From assembly GCA_030015575.1 (NCBI GenBank), contig CM057339.1, positions 772,102,809-772,166,808 on the forward strand: a stretch of 64,000 nt of DNA, given 5' to 3'. Source of the DNA: Agapanthus africanus. Lineage: Eukaryota; Streptophyta; Magnoliopsida; Asparagales; Amaryllidaceae. Made by a program: the position numbers and the translations under genes. How positions within the stretch are numbered: the first letter of the stretch is position 1; each line of letters opens with the position of its first letter. The notes beneath the pieces are model-generated. The model worked only from the letters and a program-made list of their open reading frames with translations. It did no database searches and was not told the DNA's origin. Shown here one piece after another: positions 45,072 to 57,722 of this stretch.

Positions 45072-47084
45072 TATTGGACTCATGTTTCTCCTAGCTTTAC
45101 CCTGGCATTGATTAATGTCATGATCGGAGTGCGTTCGCTCATACTGGCAAACCGCTGCGTGAATAGCAGCTCCATTTCTACAAATGTTTTCATGGAGTCA
45201 TTTGGGAGCTCTGAGTACCATTCGAAGGCTATTTTGACAGGCTGCCAACGAACTGGCGAAGCAATAATTTATCGTCGCCTCCAGTTTTGCTGCACAAAGC
45301 TCTGAATTGCACGACGTGTTGATGAGGGTTGCTTGTTCCTTTGTAGACATGGAACTTGGGGATCGTATATCCCGGCGGGTATTTGATTTGATCATACCAA
45401 CCTGAATACGGTCGTCCAGTTCTGACAATTTGGCCAGCGGCTTCATTATCTTGATGAGCTCTTATTTGTTGAGTAATGTAATCATCAAGGATGTCCTTGA
45501 AGATCGTTTCCTCCTTGGCCGCTGATAAGGCCGGAGGAGGGTTTTTTGTTTCCCCTCTGTCATCCTCAACGATTATCGACATTTGTTCGGCCGAGAGTTC
45601 TGGTTGGATCATCATTCCAACCATATCTTGGAACAAGAGAGTCGTCTGCTTTATGTTAGCATTTTGCTCAGCGGCCTTTTTATCCTTCTCTCGAGCACCC
45701 TTCGCAGAAACTCCGTATCGGTCTCTTGCTCTTGGCACTGTTCGGCCTCTTTGTCCAGACTTTCTTTTTGTCCAGTGAGTGCCGCCATTTTGGTCAGCAT
45801 TTCCCGGTGCTTTTGTTGTTTCTCATGAGCCTTTGTCAGTGACCGAGTTTGCGGTCGGTGACTCACCGAAGTACGACTCTCTTCTTTTTCTGAAGCCATA
45901 TAGACCGTATGTACGGTTATGCCCCCAGACTTGGGGTGTTTAGGTCCATCGCCTATAAAATTTGCCGCGGGCGGTACAGTTTTCTCCAGCTTCGTATTTT
46001 TATGAGAGATTGGAGTTGAAGGAACCGTTGTGACAGACACCTGTTTAGGAAAAATCCCCCATTGTATGGCGAGGGAGTGGTCTTTCTCTTGTCGTACCTT
46101 CAATTTCTTTGGTCGACGAGAGTAGTTTTTGTCAATAACATAGTCTTGGAATTTTCGCTAGACCTTATGAATTTGCGAGGAGAGCCACTGATAAGGCCGC
46201 TCCAATTTTGCCTCCACTGTAACTTTTGCAGGTGGGGGTGATTTCTTTAGAACCACCATTGAGGAGTTTTTGTGCACCCTCTAAAGCGGTTCAAAATATT
46301 TCCCAGTTGGAACTGCAGCGTCGACCTCCACCATAGGAGCCGGTGGAGTGAGTCAAGAGGGGGAGTTGCCCCCAGCTTCTCTCACTCGACGCCAATGGCG
46401 ACGTCGAGCGTGTCTTGCTGAAGGGTCCGCCTCAGTTTTGGGAGCGCCTTCACTATGCCCCCGGCTTAGCTGAGGGGTTTCAATCGGCGTCAACCTATTG
46501 AAGACCGATGTCCTTGATGGAGTTTGAGGAGAGCAGGCTAATCTTTCGATGACTGACCGTCTGTTGGGGAAAGCACCTTTGACGGCTTTGTCTGTAGCAG
46601 GCGTAGGGAGGGCTGGCCATTTTGGGGTCTCCCCTTCTGGTACCACGAGCTTTCTTATGGGACCATTTGAGTTCTTTCTTAGCCAATTGAAGAAAGAGAC
46701 GCCAGAATTCGACGGCTTGCTGATGAGGGCTGTTATGGTTGCTAGTCAATCGAAGACCGACCTTCGGGGAGCTTCTTCTGATGGCGTTGTAGCACCGAAA
46801 CTCATAGGTGGAAGCATGGTCCCGAAAAACAATCTAGGAGTGGCTTGTGTGACATGTCCTATCATCATTGAGAAAATAGACGTCGCATTGAGCTTATAGG
46901 TCACTCTTCCAGTTGGGGTGGAGCGGGAGTTGCTGTTGTATGAGGTGCGATTGAGAACCATTGATTTTCTGTACATGAGAAAGACACCAAGTTTTAGTAT
47001 CTCGAATCCAAGGGCAACCATAGCAAACCGCGATTTTGTTCGCACAACATGACATACAAAGTGTGGAGTGGAAAGAGAAAAAGT
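45072..47084 (-). pseudogene. Tat-2 gag remnant
   Basis: The minus strand parallels Tat-1 gag: MVALGFEILKLGVFLM, RLFFGTMLPPMSFGA, SVIERLACSP, SVFNRLTPIE, ARRRHWRRVREAGGNSPS, MLTKMAALTGQKESL, then LFQDMVGMMIQPELSAEQMS, IFKDILDDYITQQIRAH, PGYTIPKFHVYKGTSNPHQH and LLLRQFVGSLSK. The copy has several stops and frameshifts (for example after GNSPS and in VKLGET before VQY, Trp to TGA). It ends abruptly at 45072 where Angela-2 is inserted. Confidence 0.88.
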
Positions 47085-47102
47085 GTTCCACCGGGCATGC
47101 CA
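47085..47102 (-). other. Tat-2 primer binding site
   Basis: The minus strand reads TGGCATGCCCGGTGGAAC, five bases after the LTR end at 47108. It differs from the Tat-1 site at three positions. Confidence 0.75.
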
Positions 47103-47107
47103 GAATC

Positions 47108-48097
47108 TATTCACCGCCGAAAGATTGGACCGATTCGCTGGGGACGTCTGGCATGAATTTGGGGGCAGATGCTATTTGGACATATCCATCCACCTCTCCA
47201 AAAATACCTAGTTGATTTATGGAACCATATATCGGAGGTTTGGGCAGATGCGACCGTTGTAGCAAATTTTATCAGATTCCCCCTCGTTTGTGAGGGATTT
47301 TTGATTGTGAGGATGCTCTTCCCTACAGGAGAAAGCCCTGCAGTTAATTACGTTATCGCGTTGCGATAACCACTTTCTCCTGCTCCAACAGTTCACTTCG
47401 TGTCGTGTTGTGTTTGCTTTATTTTGGGTTGCCCGTCAATTATATACGGAGACTATTTTATGTTGTCTCCCGTAAGGCGCAGATTAGTCCAAATCCGTAT
47501 ATTTTATATTTGGGTTTAGGTTTTGAACTTAGGCTATATGTTCCTTTAGTTCAAAAATATTTTGTTTGGTTCAAGGATCGTTAATCTAGTTTGAGATTAA
47601 GATCAACTTAAATACATGAGCATTTGGGCACAATTTATTTTTTACTCAGGATATGTTAGCTCTATTTAAGACTAAGATCAACTTAGCAATATTTTCAGGA
47701 TCGTTAAGTTTTATTAAGATCCAAACAACAGAGCATTTGGGCTCAGATGCAAGAAACTTCAGAGAGACTTTTAGCCAATTTGGGCTTGGTCTACTCAGTC
47801 TTTTCTTTCTTTCTTTTTTTTCAAAAGTGCTAAGCACTTATTTGGGTTCTGTTTGCTCAGCCTTTTTTTATGCAAGAGTGCTAAGTACTTGTTTGGAGCT
47901 CTGGTGTTCACATGCGTATCATGTGAAGCACTCAGTCATGGGCGCTGCCCAATAAGTGCAAAGCACTTTAGTCGTTTTGACTGAATATGTATAGTACTAA
48001 GCATTTTTATATGGCGTCCGCGTGGGGAGAACGTGAGGTGCTGTCTCATTTATTTTGTTCGGCGCCCATGTGTGTTTCACGTGAGGCGTTGGGCGCT
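47108..48097 (-). repeat. Tat-2 5' LTR, U5-side 990 bp
   Basis: It aligns to the start of the Tat-1 LTRs: CACCGCCGAAA, TGAATTTGGGGGCAGATGCT, and further on AGTGCTAAGCACTT with inverted CACGTG-like pairs near 47909, 48020 and 48070. It is truncated at 48097 by the chromovirus LTR. Confidence 0.85.
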
Positions 48098-48573
48098 TGT
48101 AATACCCATTTCCTTTTGTACTCTAATATCGGTATTTAAATAAAATGTTTTTTCCAAATAATTTACCCATTTATATTTTATTTATTGTATTTATTTTCCT
48201 AAAGCCAAATCTATTTTTATACCCAGATTTTCTTATATATTTTCCTATTACTTTTCCTAACTTTTAAATTCTATTTTTCCAAACCAAGTTAATACCCTAA
48301 AACTAAATCCTATCCAAACCCAATATTTTACTCTAAACACACAACCCAACACTCTTTTTCCAAGCCCACACTAGACCGGCCCCACTCCCTCACCCACTTC
48401 AAAGCCCAACCTCTCCCCTTCCTTCTTTCTAGCTCAACGGTTCTTTTCCCTTTTATTTTCAAAACTTCTCAAATCCCAAACCGAAGGATGCCCCATCAAT
48501 TCCAATTAACTCCTTTAATCACCCATTAATCCTATTAACTCACTCAAATCCCACACTCTCTCTTCAAATACAC

Positions 48574-48609
<36 letters not shown>

Positions 48610-50936
48610 ATTCTCACTCTCTTCTTCTCTAACCTCACTCTCTCTCTCCAACCTCCAAGCCCCAAAGCCACGCCATCACCTCTCACCACCTTGTTGCTGC
48701 CGTAGCCGTGCCAAGCTCACTGTCGCTTCCATGTTATACTCGCCGTGTTGTGCCCATGTCATCGTCGCTGTCGTAATTGTCGAGTCGCAGGCAAGTGCAC
48801 TCTTCTTGCTTACATGCTATACATATTAGATATATATATGCTAGTTCGCTTGAATATGTTAAAACTACAAATTCATGTCTTAAATTAACCGTAAATTTTA
48901 TCTATACCCTGTGATCTTTAGTGGTTCGGTTGGAGCATAATCGATCTATTACAACATGTTTGTATCAAGGGGAATTTGCTAGAATGAATTATCTTTTGGA
49001 TCAATCGAGTGAAAATAACATTGTGATCGGTACACGTGTATGCTTAAGCTAGGTGTTTGATACAAACATCATGCGAAAAAAGTCTAAAATGGTGGAATTT
49101 ATGATATTTAGACCCTAATGCTGTTAACAAATATTCTGTAGAAATTTGGTGGCAAATCGATATCGTTTTATCTACAAAATGACGCCCCACAGATTGATAC
49201 GAAATCTGAACTTTGCAGTATAAGTTGTCCCGTAAAACCTATATTTAATTCCCAAAAAAATCGGATCGTGTCATGCATGGGCTCATTACGAAGAGTACTG
49301 TTTAATCTTTAAATTTTTGGAAATAGTTTCTGGTTAGAATGTCATTTTGATGGCAAAAACAGAAGAGTATTTTGGCTCTAGACTACAGTACGGAACAGAA
49401 TTCTCTACTTTTATCTGTTTCAAAACACCTATGTCACCATGTTTTGATGTGCAAGAGCGCGGAACCATATATATAAGCGTAGAGAATTGAATTATATTTC
49501 TAACAGTACAGTCTTATTGCATTCCAGTGCCGTTTGATATTTATAACACATTTTAAATTATTAGTGTGTACGGCAGATTTCTGCAAATTCAGTTAACACC
49601 CTTCATCAGTAAACTGATCATAACTCCTAAAATAAGATGACTATTGTTGATCCATATTCAGTGTTGTAAAGTTAACTCATATCCATAAAAATAGTTGAAC
49701 TGTAGCGTCACCTAATTATGATTCCAACGGGGGTAAAACGTGTTACGAAACGGACCTTCAGTTCAGAAACTGGACTTTCCAGCCGAGAACAATTAAATAG
49801 TAATGACCGTAATTCGCAAACCTGGAACCCAATTGATTTGAAACCAATTTCGTTAAATCGCTAATTAAGTTTATTTTCTACCACTATTGTATCAATTTGC
49901 CTAATTTTAATTTTAAGGTTTAATATGATTTTCTGAACTCATAAGGTACGTAGTGATTCATTTTGTACATGACTTGATTCACGGCATATTTCACATATTT
50001 ACCCGACCGTAATACCGTTAGTAATAGAGAATGCTCTTATTGATTCTTGGTGATTATTGCATTGTCGAACGTGAGTGGTATTGTATTAGTTGTGTCAAGT
50101 ATGCCAGTGAAAAGTGAATGATTCGTAAAAGTGAACAGTGTAGTGAAAAGTGAATAAAACCAGGTTATTGGTGCGTACTTGTATACAACTAGCCCCATAC
50201 ATATAGGTATTGAAACCTGGGGAAAAATGGAAAATCGAAGTGGAATGGAACTTTTATTTAGCGAGGTTTAACGATTTAGAGGGTGATTCTCTTATATATA
50301 TTTTAGGTTATGGACTTAGCGGCTCGGCTGACAGGGTTATGTCCCGGGCAACAAAGGGCTGTAGTCTTGGGTATGCACGAAACCCTCGTTAAATATGATC
50401 ACTCATTTCCACAATTCGATTTCAAATTGACCAAGCAACCAATAGGGACATGGATCATATATTGCATTCGTGTTGATATACTGATTACCTGCATACACTG
50501 TTTCCATTGTTATTACCTTTTGTTTCATGCTTTACTATATTGCTATTATATTATTACTATTGCGTCACCCTGACGACCTGAGTATACATGCTCAGATTTT
50601 GGAGAAGACTCCACTCAGGAGTCAGACCTACCATTCGAGCTCGCAGAGATCTAGACGGTCGTACCATCAGTACTCTTACCGCTTTTCATAAATCAATCTT
50701 GTATTCGCACTTAGTTAGTAGTTTCATTTTCTTTTGAACTATTGTAAACTTTGAACAATGAAATTTGATGTAATAAACTAGTGATGTGTTTCCTTTACTT
50801 CTGCACTGTGTTTACTGATTACCATGCAATGCTAGAAACCGAAGTGTGACTACGGCGGGATTGTTTTCCTGACCGTAGGAGCATGGCTGGCCTAATCGCC
50901 TCCCGTATTCCGTATTTTGGAAAGCAGGACGTGACA
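48098..50936 (+). repeat. Chromo-2 5' LTR, 2839 bp
   Basis: It begins TGTAATACCC and ends CAGGACGTGACA, the terminal pattern of Tekay/Del-like chromoviruses. Near 48586-48609 is a (CT)n run, as often near the transcribed start in these LTRs. No coding region is seen. The short frames are chance. Confidence 0.75.
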
Positions 50937-50945
50937 TGGTTTTGT

Positions 50946-50958
50946 TGTTATCAGAGCC
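50946..50958 (+). other. Chromo-2 primer binding site (tRNA-iMet type)
   Basis: TGTTATCAGAGCC lies nine bases after the LTR and differs from the tRNA-iMet site TGGTATCAGAGCC at one base. Confidence 0.65.
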
Positions 50959-51072
50959 AGGTTTAGTATAAAGGAATAACGTGATTTACACTTTATTACG
51001 TTATTTTCACTTCATTATCCTTTGCTTTCATTTTTGTATCTAATCCTATCCTTCGATCTATCTTTCAGCGAC

Positions 51073-51106
51073 ATGACCTCCCCGAACGACCTCTATTTGG
51101 ACTCTA
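51073..51106 (+). pseudogene. Chromo-2 gag start, cut after 11 codons
   Basis: ATG at 51073 opens MTSPNDLYLDS in the expected position for chromovirus gag, about 115 bp after the primer site. Angela-4 is inserted at 51107. No recognisable domain remains, so this rests on position. Confidence 0.45.
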
Positions 51107-53169
51107 TGTTGGATATAGTGCCCTCAAGTCAATTATTGTAATCGTAGGCACGCGATTGTGATAATTGAGGGAGGACCTATACGGGTAGAACAGTCTTACT
51201 CAAAATGATAGCATGCTATTTGGTTTGTCTTTAACATCATATACATGCATTATATGGTATTACATATCACTATTATATGTTGATAGAGCCCATAGGATTC
51301 TTGCTTGACTACCAGCATTATAATGGCGATCATATACGTAGGAGCTGGGTGGTCTATAAGCACATCCTTAAATTTCCCTAGTCGAGGGAGTATCGAAACT
51401 GGGCATCGATACTCCGGAGTAGACTAGTGTATACTTTTCGAGACCCCGACGAGGGGCGGTGGCCGGTCTCACATGCCATTGGTGTTAGTTAGTCACCTAA
51501 GATAGTATACAGGTGCTCATTGGGTTATAAATTACACTGGACTGATACACCGGGAATATGCTAGATGGTATTATATCTATTGTCAGATAGCAATTCTCAG
51601 GTGACATGAGTACAGGTTAGTCTGTCGACCTGAGATTTTCATTTTTCTCGTGTGAGTTCCCACTGTGCTTTGATTACTGCCCTACCATGGCTCAAAGAAT
51701 TCATGCAAACAGATTTTAGTTGAGCACGGTCCCAAGCCACATGGAGGCAATGAGCGGATCATCGGGGATTCGTCTCTCCCGGTATTGGGGGTTGATGTAG
51801 CGCTGTGCACGGGTGACCATCACCAGAAATCCTTGGCCAAGGTAAAAGAGAATTACTGATTTGGAACAGTAGTTTCTCAGTGGGTGATAGGCTTCACACC
51901 GACACAAAATATCGTGTTATTAGGGGTCTGACTTTATCCACCCCCTAGACCCGATAAGCGATACTCTTAGACGAATAGACCGGACTGTACGGAGATTGTC
52001 ACAGACAGGCTCAGTGGGGATTCGGATGAGTTTGCTCGTCGACCTTCCTTTCGCTCAATACCTGGGTAGCCGTTACGTACAGCTAGTGCCGCTGATGTGC
52101 TTGTGGTTAAACCCACTACCAGCGCATTGACGAGTCTTTAGAATCACACACAGAGGGTTTCTCTGGTTCAAGCGAAATGATATAGCAGCCGTATTTTGAT
52201 ACGTTCAGGGTTCCGATCGAATGATTGTACTAGTTACTAGGACTTTCGATCGGACGGTTGATAATACTAGCTGGCTCGGGTTTGAGCTGGATTATTAAAT
52301 CAGTCATTGATTTAATAATTTACGTGTATATATTTCGATATGTATATTCTAGTATTATGTTTTTGTGTTATTCTATCTCTTTGGGTATTCGTATTTTGGT
52401 ACGAATACAGGTATGTATATACAGTTGAATGTAATCCGTATTTATATGGAAAAAATTCTAGAAGGTGGACACCTCATTTTGGTTTTTCCATTTATTAAAT
52501 TAAATGGAAATGAGGTGTAAAGTGATGAAGAGAGAATGGTGAGAACCTTGCTTGAATAATGTTGACAAATGAATTGTTAATTCATTTGTGCAAACTATTC
52601 AAGTATGGTTATATTATATTTATTGAAAAAATGGTTTTACAAAACCTTGGTTCATATTTTCTCTCACTTGATGGATGGTCATTTGAAAAAAAAAACTCTC
52701 GCCATTTTGCTTCTTCTCTCATTACTACCTTTCTTGAGCTCCTTCTCCTTCTTCTTCAACTTCTACCCTACCATCTCATGTGTTGAGAATTAATGGTAGA
52801 AGAGAGACAGATACACACTTAGAGCAACTCACTACATCACTAGGCACTCAAGATTTGCAACCTAGAGTTCCTAGTTGCTTCACTAGATTCTTAGTGTGGA
52901 GCAAGAGCCATGAGCTACATCCCTCGAGTGGATCATCTTCTACGGAGGAAGACCGGCGGCCAAGCTCAATCAAGGACACCTCAACGAGCCAAAGAAAAGG
53001 GTAGAAGACCGAAGGACACATACCATTTGGTATACAACTTCTAACCTTATAGTTAAGATCTCCTTTTGTAGCTAGTATCGGTTTATAGTTCGATTCTAGG
53101 ACAGGGTTTTTAGCGCCAAGTTTTTTTATTGGCCATGGTAGATGGCCAGGGCACTACCAAACCCCAACA
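51107..53169 (+). repeat. Angela-4 5' LTR, 2063 bp
   Basis: It runs from TGTTGGATATAGTGCCCTC to ACCCCAACA with perfect short inverted ends TGTTGG/CCAACA. The body is related to the other copia LTRs here (for example GGGGATTCGTCTCTCCCGGT near 51765). The five bases before it are CTCTA. The matching duplicate would lie beyond the lost 3' end. Confidence 0.85.
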
Positions 53170-53182
53170 TGATATCAGAGCC
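53170..53182 (+). other. Angela-4 primer binding site (tRNA-iMet type)
   Basis: TGATATCAGAGCC directly abuts the LTR end. One base differs from TGGTATCAGAGCC. Confidence 0.8.
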
Positions 53183-55529
53183 ACCCTATAAACCTTTACT
53201 AACTAGTTTACACAAGGTTAAAATATCGATGGACCAAATTTTTAAGAATCAAAATTCCATTTTGATATGCTTACTGCCGTTTTTGAAAGTTGTTCAAAAA
53301 ATATTTCAGATTGTCTTAAAAATACACATTTTTAGAGCACCTCAAGAAATTTGGGCACATGAGCCAACTATATGGCCGCGGAACCGCCGCAAAACATGCC
53401 TATTGGCGGCGGTTCCGCAGTCGATGTGTGGCCATTGTCCGCCAAATTTCTTCTGGCACTCTATTATATGGAAATGTGATTTTTGGGATGTATGTTTTTT
53501 GCCCAGATTTGTTTGAGTGTTGCTTTGCATTTGGGGCCAATATGGAAAAGTTTTAGTCGATCGAAATTTTGAATACGTGTTTATCGGTGCATATGTTAAT
53601 ATCTGCGACCGTGAATATCATTAATCGGTACAACCCGACTAGTTGCTATATGTTCAACTAAACGGGTTTGCGAACACGATATTCACGCTGATGTTCTGTG
53701 TTGTGCTGATTATTGTGGATGGATTGTCATGTTGGATAGCCTATGGTGCAATGGTAGTAGTACAATTCAAATTCATTTGTATATTTAGTATTGCGGAGCG
53801 AGCGTTCGACATGTGGACAGCCACCTCTGTCAGATTGTATATTCTTTTATTACGGCACGACCAGGTTAAGGTCGATGTCACCATTGTATATATTTTTTTC
53901 ATCTCTGTACTAGGATTACCCCATGGTGGAGTGCTCGAGTAGCCGGGTTCTAGAGGGCAATGGTCCCACATCTCATGGAGTTAAGATGGAGGGGGCTTTA
54001 CTCTAGAATTGGCAGACTATTCGCCGCACTCGTAGAGGGTATATGATGACCCACGGAAGGGTGCTCAAGTTACCGGATTCTGTGAAGTGTTGGGTGGCCC
54101 ATTCACTTTGTTGATTGAGGTTGCCTCACTTCTGGGATTGGCGGTAACTTGCCGCACTCGTAGGGGTCTTAGTTATACATTGCATAGGCTATCCACACGA
54201 CCGGGGAACGTCGGGTTTCATTTGCGGCTCAAAGGAAACCCGGGGCTCCTAGATTATCCGTTATTCTGTGTTGCTTATCGCTTTTCTGTGATGTTTCTTA
54301 TATCATGTCTGGGACGAATGTTACACACACACACACACACACTAGAAGATGTTGTATATGTTTTGCATCCGCGCTAGTCCAGCCCCGCTCTGCCGTTAGT
54401 TAAGTAACCTAACGGTGCATGACGGGGCCCCGTGGCGAATGCGGATGGCATATACGTACATTGTATTTTCGTTCTTTTCTAGTGTGATATGGATTAATTG
54501 ATGGGACTGCGTTAATTTTGATTAATGCAAGGAAAAATAAACCTAAATGATGTTGTTGGAACCAATTTTTGAAAAACTGTTATTACAGACGTTTCTTTTT
54601 TCTTTGCACAGCGGTATTCGGTTATGAATATCCAGCACCTCATTCGACGAGGCAAGAGTCGAGATCCCTTTATAGGGAGTGACCTCTTGGGCGAAAGTTT
54701 GCGTTTTTGTAATAACTTCTCTATAGTTGTATTTTTTTTCTTTGCATAGTGGTGTTCGTTCAAGAACATATAGCACCTCATTCTAGGAGGCAAAAGCCTA
54801 GATCCCTACACGAGGAGTGACATCTTAAGCAAAAGTTTATGTTACTGTAGAATTACTCGATATTATTCAAAACCATCAGTTTTTAAAAGCGGAGCCTACA
54901 CCACTCCTTTTTCAAAACTACTCGGTTCCTTCAACGATATCAAGTTCATTACGTTAAAGGGTTTTTCGCCAAAAACCCAGCTGTAGCCCTCCGTCATTTC
55001 TTATAAGTGTTACTTAGTATTCGTGCTGCATGTTTTGACCTAGTCAAGACGTAGTGTTCGGTAGCTGAGTGGTGCTTGTTTGTTGCAAGTGTTGCGATTA
55101 TTTAGGATAGAAGCATAACCATTTTGATCTAGTCAAGGGTATATGCTGGTAGGTCTAAATTAATCTAGGATAATGACGGGTTGTACTTGACTAGTGGTTT
55201 ATGATATGTTGACCTAGTCAAGGTCATAAACTGTTATGGGCAAAAACCACATCGGGAGTTTCAAATATATAGGAAACTTGTCAGGCATGCGCATACCTTT
55301 TGGAGTGTGGTGACTTGAATGGCTTCCATCAAGTTATCATGCGATGATAGTTGGATCCCGATTTTCACTGATGAGTAGGTGTTACTCCTCGGGTGATTTT
55401 CAGATGATCCCGACTAATTCTCCTTTTAGGGTTTGAAGAAGAATTCGAGGAAACAGTGGGAGCTATCCTGATTAGATAAAATGATTAACCAATCTAATCT
55501 AGATTAGAGTACACGTTGTGTGTTTCTTT

Positions 55530-55564
<35 letters not shown>

Positions 55565-55577
55565 TTGGCAGCGACCA
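53183..55577 (+). other. Angela-4 untranslated leader
   Basis: It has no gene. It carries a CCGCGG-rich hairpin (53374-53420), an (AC)n run (about 54325-54343), the conserved block 54370-54455, a tandem duplication with period 138 (GCACCT at 54635 and 54773) and a (CT)n run (about 55531-55565). At 55578 ATGACC begins a heavily decayed gag start: the spacing to ACCGAA parallels Angela-2 gag, but stops occur at once. Confidence 0.65.
53374..53420. repeat. CCGCGG-type hairpin in Angela-4 leader
   Basis: GCGGAACCGCCGC and GCGGCGGTTCCGC form a perfect 13-bp stem around a loop of about 15 nt, inside a copia leader. It is the same AACC/GGTT-centred design as in the Athila LTRs. Confidence 0.88.
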
Positions 55578-55669
55578 TGACCTGACCTTAAACTAAAACT
55601 CATGAACCAAGTTAACCGAATCTTCTTAAAACACTTTAGCTTTTGGATTCTCATTAAGTCACATATATC

Positions 55670-56490
55670 CTTGTCGCTCCTACTTTCCCTTTGCATTTTT
55701 TCCAGAACACTCTGTATCACTACAAAGATCCATATTGCTTGGATATGCCATCGTATAGTTACATACGAACTCGAAAAAACTTGTTTCAATTCGAGGATGG
55801 TTTCTGGTTCTAGAGAAATTGAATAAGATTATTCGGTTGTCTTTTCTCTTTACCTTCTCTCAAGTTGCGAGGGCTCCTAGTATTAGAAGAGTACACCTAT
55901 TATGCTTATTTGATAGTCTTCTTCCAAACCATAAGCAGGTGCCGAAAGGTAGGTAAGGAAGAAAACCAATTAGCCTAAGTGTGGTGTATAAAAGGTAAGA
56001 AATAAAGACATATAAAGGGATTAGAATGAGGGCAAAGAAAATTGCAACTACTATCATTCACGACAAAGCCGTGTATACCCCTGCCACTCCTACTTCCCCT
56101 TTGCATTTCTTCAGAACACTCTGTATCACTACGAAGATCCATATTGCTTGGATATGCCATCGTATAGTTACATACGAACTCGAAGGAACTTGTTTCGGTT
56201 CGAGAATGGTTTCCGGTTCGGGAGAAATTGAATAAGATTATTTGGTTGTCTTTTCTCTTTACCTTCTCTCAGGTTGCGAGGGCTCCTAGCATTAGAAGAG
56301 TACACCTATTATTCTTATTGGATAGACTTCTTCCAAACCTTAGGCTGGTGCCGAAAGGTAAGGAAGGAAAAAAACCAATTAGCCTAAATATGGTATACAG
56401 AAGGTAAGAAATAAAAACATATAAAGGGATTGGAGTGAGGGCAAGGAAATATACGGTTACTGTCATGAATCTGGATAGTGGAAGAGGTAT
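55670..56490. repeat. Tandem duplication, period 409 bp
   Basis: TCTTCCAAACC at 55920 recurs at 56329, and CTCCTACTT at 55676 recurs at 56085. The repeat contains CGAAGATCCATATTGCTTGG-like text in both units. Origin is not recognised. Confidence 0.85.
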
Positions 56491-57410
56491 TACTAGGAAT
56501 ACCTGGCCACACCTTCGAAACATTTTCATGTTTCAGTTTTACTGTGCGGAATTAATTGAAAACTGTTTTTTCCAATTAGATTCTGACTCCATGGTATGTA
56601 TTTACCAGACTTGATTCTCACATATGTATGGCGTTACAGATGCTAAGTGAGAGTAAAATATTGGGAATTGGGTGATTAGATCCTCTATTTATCAGAATTC
56701 TTTGTAATTGGGGGTATTTAAGAAAATCACCTGGGTTTTGCCTCACGGCAAATATTTGGTTTTGAATATCCGTTGTTGTGCACCAATTTCAAACTAATAT
56801 ATCTGTACGTTTATTTTATAAAGTGAGATATAACTTTTTGAAATTATGTCTATGACATTTACCTATATCAGTTGATGGTTAGGTAAGGTGCATTCAACAG
56901 CGGTATAATTCTTCATAACCATAACACAATTTTCAACTTACGACGCACAGGGTTTGAGTTATTAAACTCAGAGAACTTATACAAAGTATTGTATGTTGTC
57001 GATGTCCATTAGGACAAAAGGGTTGGTACTCGTACTATATTCTGTTTACTTATGACTTCTCTGGTTTTAGACAAGTATTTCGTTAAAATACAAGGTCCAG
57101 ATTTTGAGAAGTTATATGTATAAGAATAAAGTAGAGAACCATATGTTGCAAGTATCAGAATTTTTCAAGGTGATCGAAGATGTAGATACTTATGCTAGGT
57201 ATTCCGTTGTAAGTAATATATTTGAGAACTTGCTTCTCTTTCAGGTTACTCATCCGTAAGTTGCTCCTTGATGAGTAATGCTGCTTGGTCTTCTTCTGTA
57301 ACAACTCCATTTTTAATGTACAAATAATTGATTTAAATTCAATGTATACTTGGAATATTTAATGTTACTGATATCTCTTTAAATATTTATTTCACTCCAT
57401 AATTATAAGA

Positions 57411-57482
57411 AGGAGCTTGTAGCTCATTGGTAATACCTTGCACTGCTGAACCAAGCCAGCAGAGTTCAAATCACATGTCCTG
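57411..57482 (+). repeat. tRNA-like segment, possible SINE head
   Basis: An A-box-like TAGCTCATTGG (57420-57430) and a B-box-like AGTTCAAATC (57472-57481) are 41 bp apart, followed by T-rich sequence. It lacks a good acceptor stem, so it is not a working tRNA gene. A degraded tRNA or tRNA-derived SINE fits better. Confidence 0.35.
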
Positions 57483-57722
57483 CATTATTTCTAATATTAT
57501 TTTGTTTTTGATTTTTTTAGAATATCAACAGTTACAAGTGCGTTTCTCACAAATTTCCTACTATACATGAAAATGTAAATGCACCAGTAAGCACCCGAGG
57601 AGACCCACCGACCCTCCGACTCGGCCGAGTCGGCCAATCGCCGGCCAGACGGCCGAGTCCTGTTCATATCATAATATTGCATTTTATATTCCCTATTCTT
57701 ATTCGTTTTATAAATAAACAGG

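Larger units (their letters stand above)
55578..57722. other. Degenerate copia interior and unassigned sequence
   Basis: It has no intact gene. 55670-56490 is a two-copy tandem repeat of period 409. 56960-57200 reads, in one plus frame, like decayed copia integrase: ELIQ...C, YILFTYDFSGF and YKNKVENHM. 57411-57482 is tRNA-like. 57590-57660 is GC-rich with the palindrome ACTCGGCCGAGT. It may be the worn remainder of Angela-4 or of an older copia. Confidence 0.45.

Noticed and set aside
53142..53516. A 124-codon frame after the Angela-4 primer site
   Set aside because: It begins within the LTR, crosses the PBS and the CCGCGG hairpin, and does not resemble copia gag.
55602..56235. Two similar 70-codon frames (ITTKIHIAWICHRIV wording) as a gene family
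   Set aside because: They are two copies of a 409-bp tandem duplication, without start-to-stop consistency or a known domain.
57411..57482. A functional tRNA gene
   Set aside because: No paired acceptor stem and a weak A box. At best it is a relic.
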